Below are positions 13,006 through 25,304 of a DNA stretch of 64,000 nucleotides, in pieces. The notes beneath the pieces were generated by a model. The model did no database searches, had not been told where the DNA came from, and saw only the letters and a program-made list of their open reading frames with translations. The position numbers and the translations under genes were made by a program. This DNA is from Acheta domesticus (lineage: Eukaryota; Arthropoda; Insecta; Orthoptera; Gryllidae), in NCBI GenBank assembly GCA_031308135.1, contig JAHLJT010000631.1, positions 194,484,685-194,548,684 of the forward strand, in the 5' to 3' direction. The first letter of the stretch is position 1; each line of letters begins with the position of its first letter.

Positions 13006-13339
13006 TTGTGGCAAAAATGCATGAATTGTGATTCCAAAATATATAATTGTTACGACCCTTTCACCGTTTTTGGACGCAATTATGCTCGGAAATATGTTCC
13101 GTAACCGTAAAGAAATCCGGGTTGTAACCACGTTACTGAGTAACAAATGTATTTTAATACTTAAATTTGTTCAAAGAATTGCAAGTTATTGAAGTACATT
13201 TGTCACTCAGTAACATGTTCACTACTTGGATTTCTATTCTGTTTCGGAATATTTTTCCGATAGCAATATTATTAAATAATTTTGACAGAGCGGTGACATT
13301 TATAATATCATATTGGACAATGCATCGGGTCTGCGAAAC

Positions 13340-13432
13340 TGTTCAAGGAATTGGTCGTCTCAATAGCCTAGTGGTTAGAGCAACTAGGCACAAACAAGAA
13401 TATCCCGGTAGGGGTGACCAATTCTTTGAACA
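13340..13432 (+). repeat. tRNA-like (SINE head) fragment inside a 17-bp inverted repeat
   Basis: TAGCCTAGTGGTTAGAGCA at about 13364-13382 matches a pol III A box (tRNA D-arm region). The following sequence has lost a good B box and cannot fold as a real tRNA. It is bounded by TGTTCAAGGAATTGGTC (13340-13356) and GACCAATTCTTTGAACA (13416-13432), inverted repeats with one mismatch. It is probably a SINE-head remnant; the flanking palindrome is unexplained. Confidence 0.5.
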
Positions 13433-13439
13433 CATTTAA

Positions 13440-15810
13440 TTGTTAAGATTGCATAATAATAATAAAAAGGTTTTAAGTAAGATTTTCGATCATTTTCTGG
13501 ATTTTAAAAAAAGGTAATCAGTAACTGTGACCTTGCGAGGTATAACACATGATTATTTTCTTTAATTTTAAAATAATAAATTGGAAAATGTCCTGTTTCA
13601 GTAAATTTTACATTCAGCAAAACTAAATTCTTTTCTGAAAATTCTGTGAAATATTAGCAAACCTTTCCTGATTTCTCTACTTTTATTATGCATGTAATGT
13701 ATCTGAGAATTTATCTTAAATAATGCATTAGATATACGTGTATCTAATGCACTCGTACATATAGATATCTTACACAATATATAATTATAAGAGATTCCCA
13801 ATTTAACCTTAACTCTTCCAAACTGGTCATACTCGTAATTCATCACGTTGGTATTCTAGACTTCAATTGTGCGACGTTTTATGTAACCCACTTTGAATCC
13901 AATAAAATTACATTCATTTGACAGCAATGCATATTTTAAATGCAATCTAAAAGTTAATAGAGAAGAGATATCAAGACTATTGTATGTCTTTTTATCGCTG
14001 TGAAAGCGTGTGACATATGCATTGATTTATTACTCAGTACCGATTAATGAAGCTTTTCTAGTACTCGTTCTGACTGACAGTCAAGCAAATAGTCAATGAA
14101 ATTTGTCACTGTATTCCAAAGAGATTCTCAATACAAAAACACCGCTTTCATATTCCTGGCTTTTCTGGTGTAGCCGTATACGATTGATTACTGTGAAATC
14201 ACAGGCTTTGTTGTAAAATATTATTTCGTTTGTGTCTCTAATTGACCGTTAATTAGGTAATAGGAAAATTAAAATAATTTATGTAGTAGTTGTTTTAATA
14301 TTACAAAGAGCAAGAAGTATTAAGGAATATGCGTAGGGTAGACTATTTAGTGAATGGTAATCACGCATACATAGCACATTCTGATGATTCATAAAAAACT
14401 ATTAAAAACGAGAAACATCTTTGAGCCATGTGTCGAATCCCTGTTTGTACTTGTTTTTGTAGTTCCAGAGTTTCACACTTGGGGCGCTTCGTTGATGCCA
14501 TACCAACTGATACCTTGTGCTACAACCGTGTTCTGCTGATCAAGCTGCTTTTTAAGGTAAAACTTAAGCTACATACTTAACTACTTGCGTCTTTTGTGAT
14601 ATTCCTTCAGCAATTGTGTTAAAATTACTTTGGAAGTTTCTGTAATAAATTAGGCATTTTATCACTCACAATAAGCTTCATAACCAACTGCCTCGTGAAG
14701 GTGTGATGCTCACAATAATAGCTTCATAACTAACTGCTTCGTACAGGTGTGGTTCTCACAATTGTTTCAAAATCAAATATTTTCAGTATTTGGCAATCTC
14801 TGCCATCATGCGTAAATTTGGTTCTTACCTTATACTTTGTTTAAGCGGGATAGATTCTAATTTATCAACCACAGTCTTTTTTCAAAGGCATGATATCAAA
14901 TATTTAAATTTTTGGCATATAATGCCAAACGCACGTAATTAGTGCCAATCTTTGTCGTAGTAATTGGCGGGGCCATTACATGATATCATTCTTTTATTTT
15001 AAGATTTTCAGAATATCACGTATCAAATCGTGGAGGATTAATATTGGGGGGAAAATATATCTACATAGATCATTACTGAACTTGAACTTGTTTACAAAAC
15101 ATTAGAAAATGTTTATCGAATACGATACAATCAAAGGAACATAATCATTTCGTCCAAGCAAAATATTTTCTCAATTTTGAACGTGACCGTCTTTCATATT
15201 TTCTGATAGTGAGAGATAATTTTGAAGGGCAATTGCATCCACCTGACAAACAAAAGAGTAAACTGTGGTCTTAATTGCGAAAAATAATGGTATCTGTGAA
15301 TTTTGACATTACTAGAACCACACATCTACTCGATTTTCACTTTGAGGTAACTTCAAATCATTTGGAAACTAGCAGTCTAGGAATAACACATTTAAAACCC
15401 TCAGAAAATATTAACCAAATATTAGTTTATTTCTGGAAGATGTAAAAAATACCAAACAATATTAATTTCATAAAATGTCTGAAAATGAGAACCATCAAAC
15501 CAGTTAATTCAGGAGCTTGTAGTGTTGTAGAATGGTGTACAATTAAAAACCATAAAAAATTGTGGTAATTGCGCTCACCAGATATATAAACACTACAGAA
15601 GATGTAAACAAGGTACGATTGGCCCTCAAAAAACCTATTAAACCAATAAAAATTCCCAGTATTTCGTCCGAGATGGTCAGTGCATGTATCGCTAGAGCCT
15701 GATCCTAGTCATCCATGTACGAGCAGAAGAAAGGTTTCCCTTGGAGCGAACATACATAAACATACATATTCTGTACGTCAATCCTTGCAATACCGATATA
15801 GAAGAGCAAT
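13440..15810. other. AT-rich stretch with one small tandem duplication
   Basis: Nothing coding was recognised. At 14675-14763 a 53-bp unit beginning AGCTTCATAACCAACTGC and ending GCTCACAATA is present twice in tandem. Confidence 0.5.
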
Positions 15811-15814
15811 TGAT

Positions 15815-16336
15815 AACTATCAGGGCATCTACTGATGGCACTGCAGTGCACGTGACTGGGAGGTTCCAGGTTCGAGTTTCAAATGTGGCAGAATTTTCTA
15901 CACTACTTGGATAGCTAGGTCGAATTCAGTCGCTCTCTGGTGGATAATTCTAACGTCCAGCTGCTCTTTCAGTACTTTCAGTACTTTCTCCTATAAACAC
16001 CACGCGAATACTAGAGCAGTTCCCTAAAACGGTCCTAGTGTGATTTTTCCTTTCACTTCCTTGTCCTATCCTTACACCTTACTTACAAATAATTGCACTT
16101 CATGAACTACATTACCACGCATGCAGGGAGACCGGTCGGGAGCTTTGAGCTTGTCCCGTCTGAGGCGGTTCCCCGCTGGTGGGAGATACCTGGTTGGGAA
16201 ATACCACTGGTCGATGGGAAGGTCGGCGCCGGATCTCACCATCCAGCGGTGGAATATAGCCCCCTAGAAAAAATATGCACTACACTTACGGAACCTTAGA
16301 AGTTCACGCGTCCGGAATCACTGATCAATCATTCAA

Positions 16337-16338
<2 letters not shown>
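15815..16338 (+). mobile_element. tRNA-headed SINE, family A, copy 2 (near full length)
   Basis: The head contains the B box AGGTTCGAGTTTC (about 15870-15883) after GACTGGGAGGTTCC. AGCTAGGTCGAATTCAGTCG follows at about 15922, then a C/T-rich middle (CACTTCCTTGTCC). The conserved core GAGACCGGTCGGGAGCTTTG lies at about 16128, and GGCGCCGGATCTCACCATCC at about 16226. The 3' end reads GAACCTTAGAAGTTCACG, CGTCCGGAATCACTGATCAA, then TCATTCAATG, and leads directly into an AT microsatellite. This is the clearest plus-strand reference copy for the family. The 68-codon frame at 16093-16299 is a by-product of the SINE. Confidence 0.85.

Positions 16339-16391
<53 letters not shown>
16339..16391. repeat. 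(AT)n microsatellite at SINE 3' end
   Basis: About 26 uninterrupted AT units directly abut the SINE tail, consistent with expansion of an A/T-rich SINE tail. Confidence 0.95.
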
Positions 16392-16394
<3 letters not shown>

Positions 16395-16429
16395 TAATAA
16401 CAATAAGAACATAACAATAATTATAACAA

Positions 16430-16640
16430 ATCTTACGTCCGTATTTTCACCCTGCGAAAGCAGGAGACCTGAGCTCGCATCGTGCTCGGTACTGGCTCCA
16501 ATGTTTGTATGTATGTACTTGGCGCGACAGCCCGTGAACGTGCTCAGGATTACCGGCGACGTCCCTGCCTCGCTACCATGGGTTAAGGTGAGTGTGGTTA
16601 GCAACGTAGACATCCCCATCATCGAATACAAAAACTAAAT
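16430..16640. repeat. possible second repeat fragment, moderate GC
   Basis: A block of balanced composition containing TACTTGGCGCGACAGCCCG and GAACGTGCTCAGGATTACCG sits between AT-rich flanks. The wording resembles arthropod dispersed repeats with a CTTGGCGCTACAGCC motif, from memory only. No second copy is present here. Confidence 0.3.
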
Positions 16641-16644
16641 TAAC

Positions 16645-17950
16645 TAGAATATCCACTGTTGAAAACGCTGGTGTGCTAATACAATGATCAACATCCACGC
16701 AGACAAAATATAATCGATATTTTGGTAGTGCATTCCATATGAACATGAAGTAATCAATGTAACAATGAAATATTCTGTGGAGTGCCAGGGACAATATGAT
16801 ATTAATGTCAACCACTGTATAATATACTGTATACATATACATAAACAGTGCATATTTATGTGACAATAACTGAACAGTTTTGTTTTGTACGTGTTAGATA
16901 TATGGACGTGTACGACCTAGGAGCGAAGCAATTGCAAACAATACAATTAGATTGCAAAGCAACTGTCAAATAAATCTATTATTTCTTTTACTTTCAACTC
17001 ATTTATACCTAATAGTTCATTTGAATCATTTTAGAGGATAAATGAAACGAAAGTGAGATAATGTGGTAATCTATTATTGTGCCACAACCGTTCTAAATCA
17101 GAATACATGGGGCTAATTACTTCTAAGAGTACTCTTACTTCAGAGAGTGAGTACCAGGACCAAGAGAGCAGAAGATGGTGTCCTTGCAGTGCCAAAAACT
17201 GTACAGTTTACCTTACTACCATTGATTCTACTGGTTTATAAAACTAACGTTTAACTTTCTTCCTCAACTTGCATCCATCAACAGATCAACCTATTACTGA
17301 TTTTCTTGAAGGTTTTCTATGAATATTTTCGGTGTGTCATTTTGATTTTATCTTCTCCACGACTCCCGCGAGACATTTTGGATTTTTTAATCAAATTCCT
17401 TTGCAAACAGATTTTAAGCAAATTCAGCTGACGTAAGCACGATTTTATTAACATATTTATGGACACATACAATATAATTATCATATTAATCAAATGAATA
17501 TCGTTTATTCGTTATCAAATGATCGTTTATTCAATATTTAAAATTTATTGTAAATAGTGAGAAATATTACTAATAAAAGAAGCCAAAGATTTGAGTTTTT
17601 GCTGATTACTATATATTCAAACTAGATAAAATTAAATTGGAAAAGCAAAAAGTAGTGTGAAACAAATAGGAAATAATTCCCAAATTAATATACTGATCAC
17701 TTCAATATGGAGAAGGTTAGTATGAGCAATATGATGTGTATGTCGTGTCCGCACTTCAAATGGTTAATGTTGTGGAGTAAAAACAAAACTATTACGATGT
17801 TGTGTTAAACATGTTTCACAAGATGTATTTTCGACACTGCCATCTGGATTTGTCTCTAGAGTAAATGTTATTAGCGATAAACCTGAAACAGAATATATTG
17901 GTTACGAGGCCAAATTAGTATTATCATCTTTTCAATCTAAATATTAGAAT
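16645..17950. other. AT-rich stretch, nothing recognised
   Basis: Two overlapping antisense frames at 16573-16866 have no recognisable domain. No structured repeats were seen. Confidence 0.5.
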
Positions 17951-17956
17951 ACATCG

Positions 17957-17961
17957 TTTCT

Positions 17962-18046
<85 letters not shown>

Positions 18047-18062
18047 TTCCTTCTTCTTCTTT
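17957..18062. repeat. compound (TTC)n(TTA)n(TTC)n microsatellite
   Basis: TTC/TCT units to about 18000, then about 15 TTA units, then TTC units again. This looks like a microsatellite in which the centre has been converted to TTA. Confidence 0.95.
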
Positions 18063-18434
18063 CGAGAACAAAAACAAAAACGGGTATGTTAATGAATTAC
18101 AGTAGTATTACATTATGTATTTGTTATACTTTTGGGTAATTTATAAATTACATAAACATTCATAATATTTAAAAACATCCATGTCAAAATTACATTTACG
18201 TGTAAACTCGGTATTGCGGTCGCATATTAAAATGTGTGGATGTCCAAGACGGTCTGGTTAGCCAATTTTTCAGAGCGTATTAAGCAGCTATTTTGACTCC
18301 CACGAACATTTTAAACTGTTTCCTAAATTTGTTACCTTCGTTCCTGGACACTGCGAACGACATTCTTTCATAGCATACATTCCATTCTCCACGTCACATG
18401 CATTTGGCCCCGCAGCGCTCTCCACAATAAAGTC

Positions 18435-19345
18435 GATGTATCTCATTTGGACAGCGCCCGTTCGCAATTACAACTCGCCACCCGCCACCCTATCCCCCCT
18501 GCGTCCCATTCCAGGCTCTGCCACGTCCCACGCTCCTCTGCTCCGCCATGCCCCGCCCCGCGTTGCATCACGTGGTCCGCCCCGCGTCGCTACCCGCTGC
18601 CCATCTCTTCCGAATCCTCGTCTAGCCCAGTCACGCGTATCTCCTCACTACCTCTCTCCCTTCCCTAATTTGCTACGTTCCCGTCTTCCTTTGCTCCGCT
18701 CCTCTTCCAGCTCTCTGCCACTTCCGCCTTCCGTTTTCATCCCATTCGGATCTCTCTGCTTTCTCCGCCTATCCATACTCCCCGCTTCTCCCACACGTAC
18801 CTCCCCGTTCCCTGCCTCACCTCGCGTCCTACCTATGTAGCTTTCCACCGCTTCTGGGTTTCTATCCCTCTCAGCCCTTTGCAGATTTGAACTTCCCATT
18901 ATTTTTACCACTCCCGACTTATTTTCTCAACCTATCCCAGTCAGCTGACTCTTCCAGGTCGCTATCTCCACGCTCTCTGACCCTCTCCACACTCCCCCTC
19001 TCTCACCACCCAATCTTTCTCAGCCCCTCACCGCTTCCATTCCTCCACATGACCCTGCTCTCGACTTGTCAACGTTCCCCGCTTTTTCCAACACCCTATC
19101 TCTACCGATTACCTGTATCTTTTCGTTTCCGACCCCTGTACGCTTTCCAGATTTTTCCGCTCCTTGCCTTCTCTTTGCGCTCCCATTCACGCCCTACCCC
19201 TTTACCCAACCGGTCCAACCGCATCGCTCCACGCCCTGCGCCAATTGCCCCCCTGCGCCCCACCCCGCCCAGTGGCCCGTGCCCAGGGCGGGGGGTGGCA
19301 ACCGCCGCCGGCGCGTAGTTGTGTTTGGACGCACGACGCGTTGCG
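18435..19345. other. long pyrimidine-rich tract ending in CpG-rich island
   Basis: From 18475 to about 19200 the plus strand is strongly C/T-biased with few G. At 19200-19340 it becomes CpG-dense (CGGGGGGTGGCAACCGCCG and similar). Long serine/proline/leucine-rich frames here reflect composition. No gene was recognised. Confidence 0.6.
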
Positions 19346-19639
19346 CTCATAAATAGCCTGATGCAGCCCGTCAAGTCGATTTACCCACACATCGCCTCCC
19401 CAGCGACGGCCGGCGGGATAGCCCCACTTTATGTCACGTCTGCCGTTCGGAAAATGCGCAAGAGCGGACAGTCGCACCAACAGACAACGCTTGCTATGCG
19501 TTGTATGCTCTGTCGTGTGTCGTTGCTTGGTGCATCTAAGCTAGAAACCCCCTCATTGCATGAATATTATATCTTAGAATCATCAAGGTTCATCGTAGCT
19601 TGATGTAAAAAAAAAAGTGTAAATGTCCTTTTCAAATAT

Positions 19640-20020
19640 CTGATTTTCTATAACACATTTCAAGACAAAAATTTGTTTTTAGTATTGTAGTTTTAAGGTG
19701 TTAATAGTTTGCAATTTTCAAAAAAAACTGACAGTGCCAAACGTGATAACATAATTTTTAAAGTCCTTTGCTACATACGAGAGAAGATTTGAAGAAAGAA
19801 TTTGAACCGTTTTTGAGATAATAATTGTTAAAAATTGCTTATATTTCACGTAAAATTACTAAAACATTACTCATATTTCTGAAAAATTCTACTTGAACTT
19901 ACTTTAATATCTGCCTTTTAAGAAAAGATCTCATTAACAAAAATCTCTATCTCCAATATTACAGGATCACGTGAAACAATTTGAAATTTTTCAGTTTTCG
20001 AAAATTCTAAGATGTGACCC
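19640..20020 (+). repeat. diverged relative of the 59-63.7 kb element's arm modules
   Basis: The phrases TTGAACCGTTTTTGAGATAA, TATATTTCACGTAAAATTAC, AAAATCTCTATCTCCAATAT and TTCAGTTTTCGAAAATTC occur in the same order and spacing as similar phrases in the right arm at 63410-63650. The copy stands alone, with no inverted partner or recombinase remnant nearby. Confidence 0.5.
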
Positions 20021-20607
20021 ACGTCATTTTTCTAAGCGTTTTCTACGCTATCCAAAGTCAAATTTTAATAGAGCCATTCTTGAGAAACTTTTAAAAATGT
20101 TGCAACTTCATTTCAAATAATGTCAATAATCAAAATATCCATTTGAAACTTGCAGTCTAGAGTTCGTTTAAATTGATTGGTAATATCAATTTTGGTAAAA
20201 ATCGACTGAAGGGTTTAGGCTACAGCGTTTACCACACATACGCGGACTGTCATTTTGCCGTCACTATTATTTTTGATATCAAGATCCCAGAAAACATGGT
20301 TTCTGACTACCCAAAGCGTTAGAACTAATTAACAACGTAGAGAAAGAAGGTCGTACCTACTTTTCCGCTACCACAATCGGCAATAAGATTTTTTTCTGTC
20401 GAAAATTGCTTGTTTTCAGCGCGTGATTTCAATTTCTGTCGCATTTTTTCTGTCGCACTAAGGCGAGGAAATAAAAATTGTGATAAAAATCTTATTTTAA
20501 ATGGGAGTTTCCTTGACTTTGTGTGGATTAATACTTCATAAATTGTACCGAAAATGATATCAAGTTCATCTGATGTTTACTCAGATAATAAAAGAAAAAG
20601 TAAAATC

Positions 20608-20735
20608 TTTTAAGATGATTTCATGTGTTCGAAATCGCCCATTTTTGGAAATAATATGATTTTCCTCGTTTACTCGTGTTAATTTTGTCGCACTGAAAAT
20701 GACAATCCCAACAGTGTACAAAATAAAGAATTAGA
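20608..20735. repeat. direct repeat, left copy (128 bp)
   Basis: Starts TTTTAAGATGATTTCATG and ends near AAATAAAGAATTAGA. It aligns without gaps to 21613-21740 exactly 1,005 bp downstream, with about 15 percent differences by eye. Shared blocks include TTCGAAAT.GCCCATTTTTG and GTCGCACTGAAAA.GACAATC. Confidence 0.85.
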
Positions 20736-21612
20736 TGCATTTAAATCCACATTATTCGCTTACAACGCGACTACAACGTAGTTTCTCAATTCATTAATTA
20801 CTCCATCGCCGACATATGAAGCGAGGGTTGTGACAAAGCTAGCAAGTGGTGCGGTTCTAATTCGTCCACACGCCGACTGCCTTTGAGTTTGATCCATGAG
20901 CTGTCGCACCTGCTCCACACTATTTGCGGGTACGGCGATCGCTGTGGCTTCACACACCTACAACTAACGGCATATTCATTTTATCCTTCACTGACGATTC
21001 GGGCCGTGTCATCGAGGAGACGGGGGCCTGCTTACCTCGCGAAGTGTTGACTCAACTCCCTTGCTGACACATGGGAACTATCGCAGCGCTTATCTTACCT
21101 TAAAGAAGGAGTTGAAAGCGGTGTCCTTCGACTCGAATGCATTCTTGGCACCTATGAACATATTTTGGTTTACCGTTGAAGTACGTCTCAAGTAATTGAT
21201 GCGATTATTTTCAATAGAGCGTAATAGAGGTATATTCACCACGATCACCATCTAGAATCTCACCAACGCCACCATTACGACTACCACTTCGGCCACAACC
21301 TGGACCGTGTCATGCTGACCACCACCTCGACTATCACCGCAATCGTCGCCAACCAACTCGACCACTACGCCAGGACCACCACTTCGATCCTCGTCTTGAC
21401 CATTGGCATGACCACTAACTACATCAACTCTTATCTCGAATTCCGGCACGAACCTCGCCACCAGCACCACATTACGAGCACCACCTCGACCACCGCCAAG
21501 TCACTACCAGCATCTCTATCATCGCATCGTCATGATAATGTCTTTAACTCTAGATTATAAAGGTCTCGTCTGTCAGACGATGTAACTAGTGCAAAAAAGA
21601 AACAAAAAAATA
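20736..21612. other. interval between the 128-bp direct repeats, with ACC-rich tract
   Basis: It contains an unassigned 65-codon antisense frame (20760-20957) of mixed composition and, from 21238 to 21500, a degenerate ACC/CAC trinucleotide tract. It may be DNA inserted in, or duplicated with, the flanking repeat. No transposon motif was recognised. Confidence 0.4.
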
Positions 21613-21740
21613 TTTTAAGATGATTTCGTGAGTTCGAAATTGCCCATTTTTGGAAATAGTACAATTTTCCTCAATTATTCATGTTAATTTAGTCGCACTG
21701 AAAACGACAATCCCAAAAATGTACAAAATAAATAATTAGA
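21613..21740. repeat. direct repeat, right copy (128 bp)
   Basis: Gap-free partner of 20608-20735. The ends are not TG/CA, so they do not look like LTRs, and no flanking target duplication was recognised. Confidence 0.85.
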
Positions 21741-21744
21741 AACA

Positions 21745-24040
21745 TAGCTTCCTTCATCCCCTTACCCTCGCTCCCTGTTTCTGAAACTCTAGGTACCTTC
21801 TTGTGTGCCAGTGAAATACACGTAACCTTGTGCGCATGCCTATTTCCGGTGTACGACAACACGCGTCGTCCAGTAGACTACGCCTTTGTAATTACGTCAG
21901 TTTTTTTGGGGCATATTGCCTAATATTGTGAATAATGAATACGAAAATGAATAATGAATACCTTCTCTGGTAGCATTTAAGTTTCGTCCTGAACATTTAG
22001 CAATCATAACAGAACGACGGCGATCATAACGAAGGCCACACGACGAGGTACTATTGGTTGTTTCTCAAATGCCATGTGTGGACAGCACCAAGCAAGTGTG
22101 TACTCTGAAAGTCACGTTATGTACGTGTATCTACAAAAAACCTTTAAAATCAATTTTGTAACTTTATATCATACATGTTCAATCCATTAAATTTAGTGTT
22201 TCATTGTAAAAATGACTTTTTCTTTATTTTACCCAAAGTAGTCTGTTAGACTACGCCTTCGTAACAACACTTGGTACAGGTCTTCTTTATAATCTACGGT
22301 TAAAAAATATTAATGTTCAGAAAAATAGTAAGAGAAAAAAAATAAATATGACACCACAAAACAATATGTACTAACACGTGTTTTTCACTAACAATATATG
22401 TTCCCAAGGGACAGACAATTATTTACTTGAGAGTGTAGGCTTCCACGGCCTGAGGCCTAGGCACCTGTGCCTGGGACGCGGCTTCTCCCGGAGAGCCAAG
22501 TAGATAATTTTTATTTAACTATCGCCAGAATGTGGAAGAGAACTTGCTAGGGGTCTCACTACCCCCACGGAGTACCATACCGCTTCCACTCTTCATTTGT
22601 TTGAAAAATCATGTTTATTTATTTGATCTGCACCTTCTTAGGAATTTGTTTATCATCTTCAGATCCGTTACAAATATATGTACAAACATTGAGTATGAGT
22701 AAAAGTGGTAAATCAAAATAATAAATAAAATGCTAGATTGTAAATTGACATTAATTTTGAATTCAAAATAATATGAATCTTGAATTAGTGACAAATAAGT
22801 TAGAAAGAAAATTAAATGAATAGTATCATAGATGTATTACACTTTTTAAAAAATTTAGTAAATTCATTAAGTTCATTTTATTACAATATCTCTTTAAATT
22901 AATAAATAAGTTGATTAACAGATGCAATAATCAATCATTCCACTAGGAAAGAACATTTTTACATTAATTCGACGTGAAGCAAAAAATAAAGATTACATAT
23001 TACTCTACGTAATGTAATACCATGCACGCAAATGTGACATGTGGAAGAATATCGTTTTCAATATTAGAATTGCGAATTTTTTATTCCAATTTGTTTAATT
23101 CTTCTCTTTGGAACATCAAAGAGTGAACGTTTATTTAGGGAATGTCAGTGGCTAATGCATTCAGTTTAATTTGGTTTTCACAGTTTGCGATACAATCTAC
23201 GTTATAACCTGTGACCTTTACATCCCAACGTCCCCTTCCCAACTTCTCCATTTTCATGTATCTCTACGTCGGTTTGATGCATTAATTTTGACGTACTACG
23301 TTTCCAATATGAACTACATTTCCTGCAACTGAGTGAGTTGCTTTGTGTTTGATGAAAGAGGTTTCAGTAGTCTGTTTTAATACTTTGTTTTTCTTTGTGT
23401 TATGTCTCATCATCATTCGACTGCGGTCACAGGGGCTAGGATATCAACATAGTATTTCTTTGTTGTGTTTTCATTATTTGAAAGTCTACCGATATTTCTG
23501 CACAAATGAAAAAAGAAGGCATCCATTTGAAATGAAAACTAATGGTCAAAACAAGAGCAATTTGTATTCTACCTTGTACTGAACTGTTGAGCCTCACAAA
23601 CACATTGAATCATTACGGTCATCGTACTACGGCATAACCTTTGTTTAAATTATTAACATTGTGATTAATAATAAAATACCAGTAACTTTTCGTATTCCTG
23701 CCCTCATTAAATATAATTTCTCCCTATCAAACATAAAGTTTTCTTCAGTTGTTTTATGTTTAAACTTGTGATTTTTGCGTTATTAATATCGCGTATATCG
23801 TATAACACTTTTCACGCTGTTCTGAACGCAAAATCAATTGTCTTTAGCCCTTCATCAGTCCTTTATTTTATCCTCCGATATTTTTTCTTTCTTGTCTCAC
23901 ATTCCTTTTTTCATTTTCGTCAACGTATCATCTACTAGATAATTCAATACGTATTGTTTTCTCATTATTATGACTTATGTTTGAACACTTCCCGCATGCC
24001 CTTGTCGTACACCCACATAATTGGCTTTCGCCCTGCTAAA
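21745..24040. other. AT-rich stretch with one possible repeat block
   Basis: At 22430-22620 a GC-balanced block (CTTCCACGGCCTGAGGCC, CCTAGGCACCTGTGCCTGGG) is followed by a region whose reverse complement reads TCTGAAGATGATAAACAAAT, a style often seen at retroelement 3' ends. The rest is AT-rich with no recognised feature. Confidence 0.35.
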
Positions 24041-24054
24041 TCTTTACTTCTGCA

Positions 24055-24860
24055 CCTCCCGTTGGACTCCGTTGTTCCCTGGCAGTCGCAACGGGCGTTC
24101 AGTCCGTGGCGCGAGCGGGGGCGTGGTGTTGCGAAGGGAGGGGTGGGAGAGCGGACGTCCGCGCCCGTCAGTTTCCGCCGGTAACATATGACGCGTATAC
24201 ACTGTCGCTAAACAGTTAGCTCCGGCCCTAAATCTTTCACGATTGCGGGCGCGGGCTCAGCGGCGGCGGCCGCGGTGGTAGGGGTATTGGTGAGTGTGGG
24301 GACGGGGCCGGTTTCGGCGGGGGTGGCGGCAGCGGTAGTGATGGCTGCGGGGGCGGATGCAGTAGCAGAAGCAGGGCCGGCGGCGGCGTGGGGGAGGTGG
24401 AGGTGGTGGCGGTGGTCGCAAGAGCAGCGCTGGCAGAGGTGGTAGAGGTGCTGGTGGCGGCAGTGACGGGTGTGGCGAGAGTGGCAATAACGGCGATGGC
24501 AGCGGTGATGGTAGAGACAGCGGTGGCGGTGGCGGTGGTAGCGGCGGTGGCGATGGCGGCGGCGGTGGCGTTGGCGGTGGCGGCGGCGGCGGTCGCGTTG
24601 GCGGTGGCGTTGGTGGTAATGGTGGCAATGGTGGCGGCGGCGGCACCACCAACGGCGCAGCAGGGCGAATCAGCGCTGGGCTCGCACCGCCTCCATCATT
24701 TATGGCAGCGCGATCGCCCGCGCGCGCCCCGCTGGCCCCGCCCCCGCCCTCCCCCACTGTTATCAGCGGCGGCGCCGCGTGCCCCGGTGCAGCGTCCGCA
24801 GTCTGTGCGCTGCATGCACCTGCGAGTACGAGGTTCCTGCGCACGCGATGCATACACGAC
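24055..24860. other. CpG island with long GGN trinucleotide tract
   Basis: CpG-dense sequence begins at about 24060. From 24260 to 24660 the plus strand is an irregular GGC/GGT repeat. In one frame, with a one-base shift near 24390, it would read as glycine-rich protein; in the others it reads as alanine/valine-rich or, antisense, proline-rich. A glycine-rich exon cannot be excluded, but a degenerate trinucleotide repeat explains all frames. CpG-rich sequence continues to about 24860. Confidence 0.5.
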
Positions 24861-25197
24861 GGGACCGATGGGAATGGAGTTTCCGTTTCTTCCATCGATC
24901 CAGCTGCTAGGTACCTTCACGTTTCCTGCTATTTGCAGGCAATCCAATACTTCGAGTTCCTTTCTTGCCTGCCCTGCAGTGTTGTTTTTCTCATTATAGT
25001 TTCTATCATTCTTTACTTATCTATTTCAAGGAAAGTATTCTGTTCATTCCTAATCTGACATTTGAGTACATACGTTTTTCACCTTTCTTCTAATTTTTCT
25101 TCCATTTCTTATGTATTTTTCAATAAATCTCTCATTTCTATGCATGTTCCTTATTCTCTCTCTCTCTTCCTCTCTTTCTCTCTCGTCACACACCATA

Positions 25198-25301
25198 GAC
25201 CCGAAGATGGTTCATCCAATAATGTAATAGAAATCCTATATCAACAGCCTTGAAACGCAGAAATGCCGAGCTAGAAAAAATAAAATTTTAAAAAAGGAGG
25301 A
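25198..25301 (+). mobile_element. Jockey-like LINE 3' UTR fragment
   Basis: GACCCGAAGATGGTTCATCC, CCTTGAAACGCAGAAATGCC and AAAATAAAATTTTAAAAAAG match, in the same order, the 3' UTR of the minus-strand Jockey-like insertion at 33777-34426. Only the terminal 100 bp or so is present, as expected of heavy 5' truncation during target-primed reverse transcription. The preceding TCTC microsatellite is unrelated. Confidence 0.75.
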
Positions 25302-25304
25302 AAA

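Noticed and set aside
16093..16299. 68-codon frame that looks protein-like
   Set aside because: It is the conserved core of the SINE and recurs, with shifts, in every other copy.
18436..19480. Serine/proline-rich frames and antisense counterparts
   Set aside because: Pyrimidine-biased low-complexity sequence without start, splice or domain support.
20760..20957. 65-codon antisense frame of balanced composition, considered as a host exon
   Set aside because: No recognisable motif and only a weak acceptor-like site; insufficient support.
20608..21740. Direct repeats considered as LTRs of a short retrotransposon
   Set aside because: No TG...CA ends, no target duplication, and no primer-binding or polypurine site was seen.
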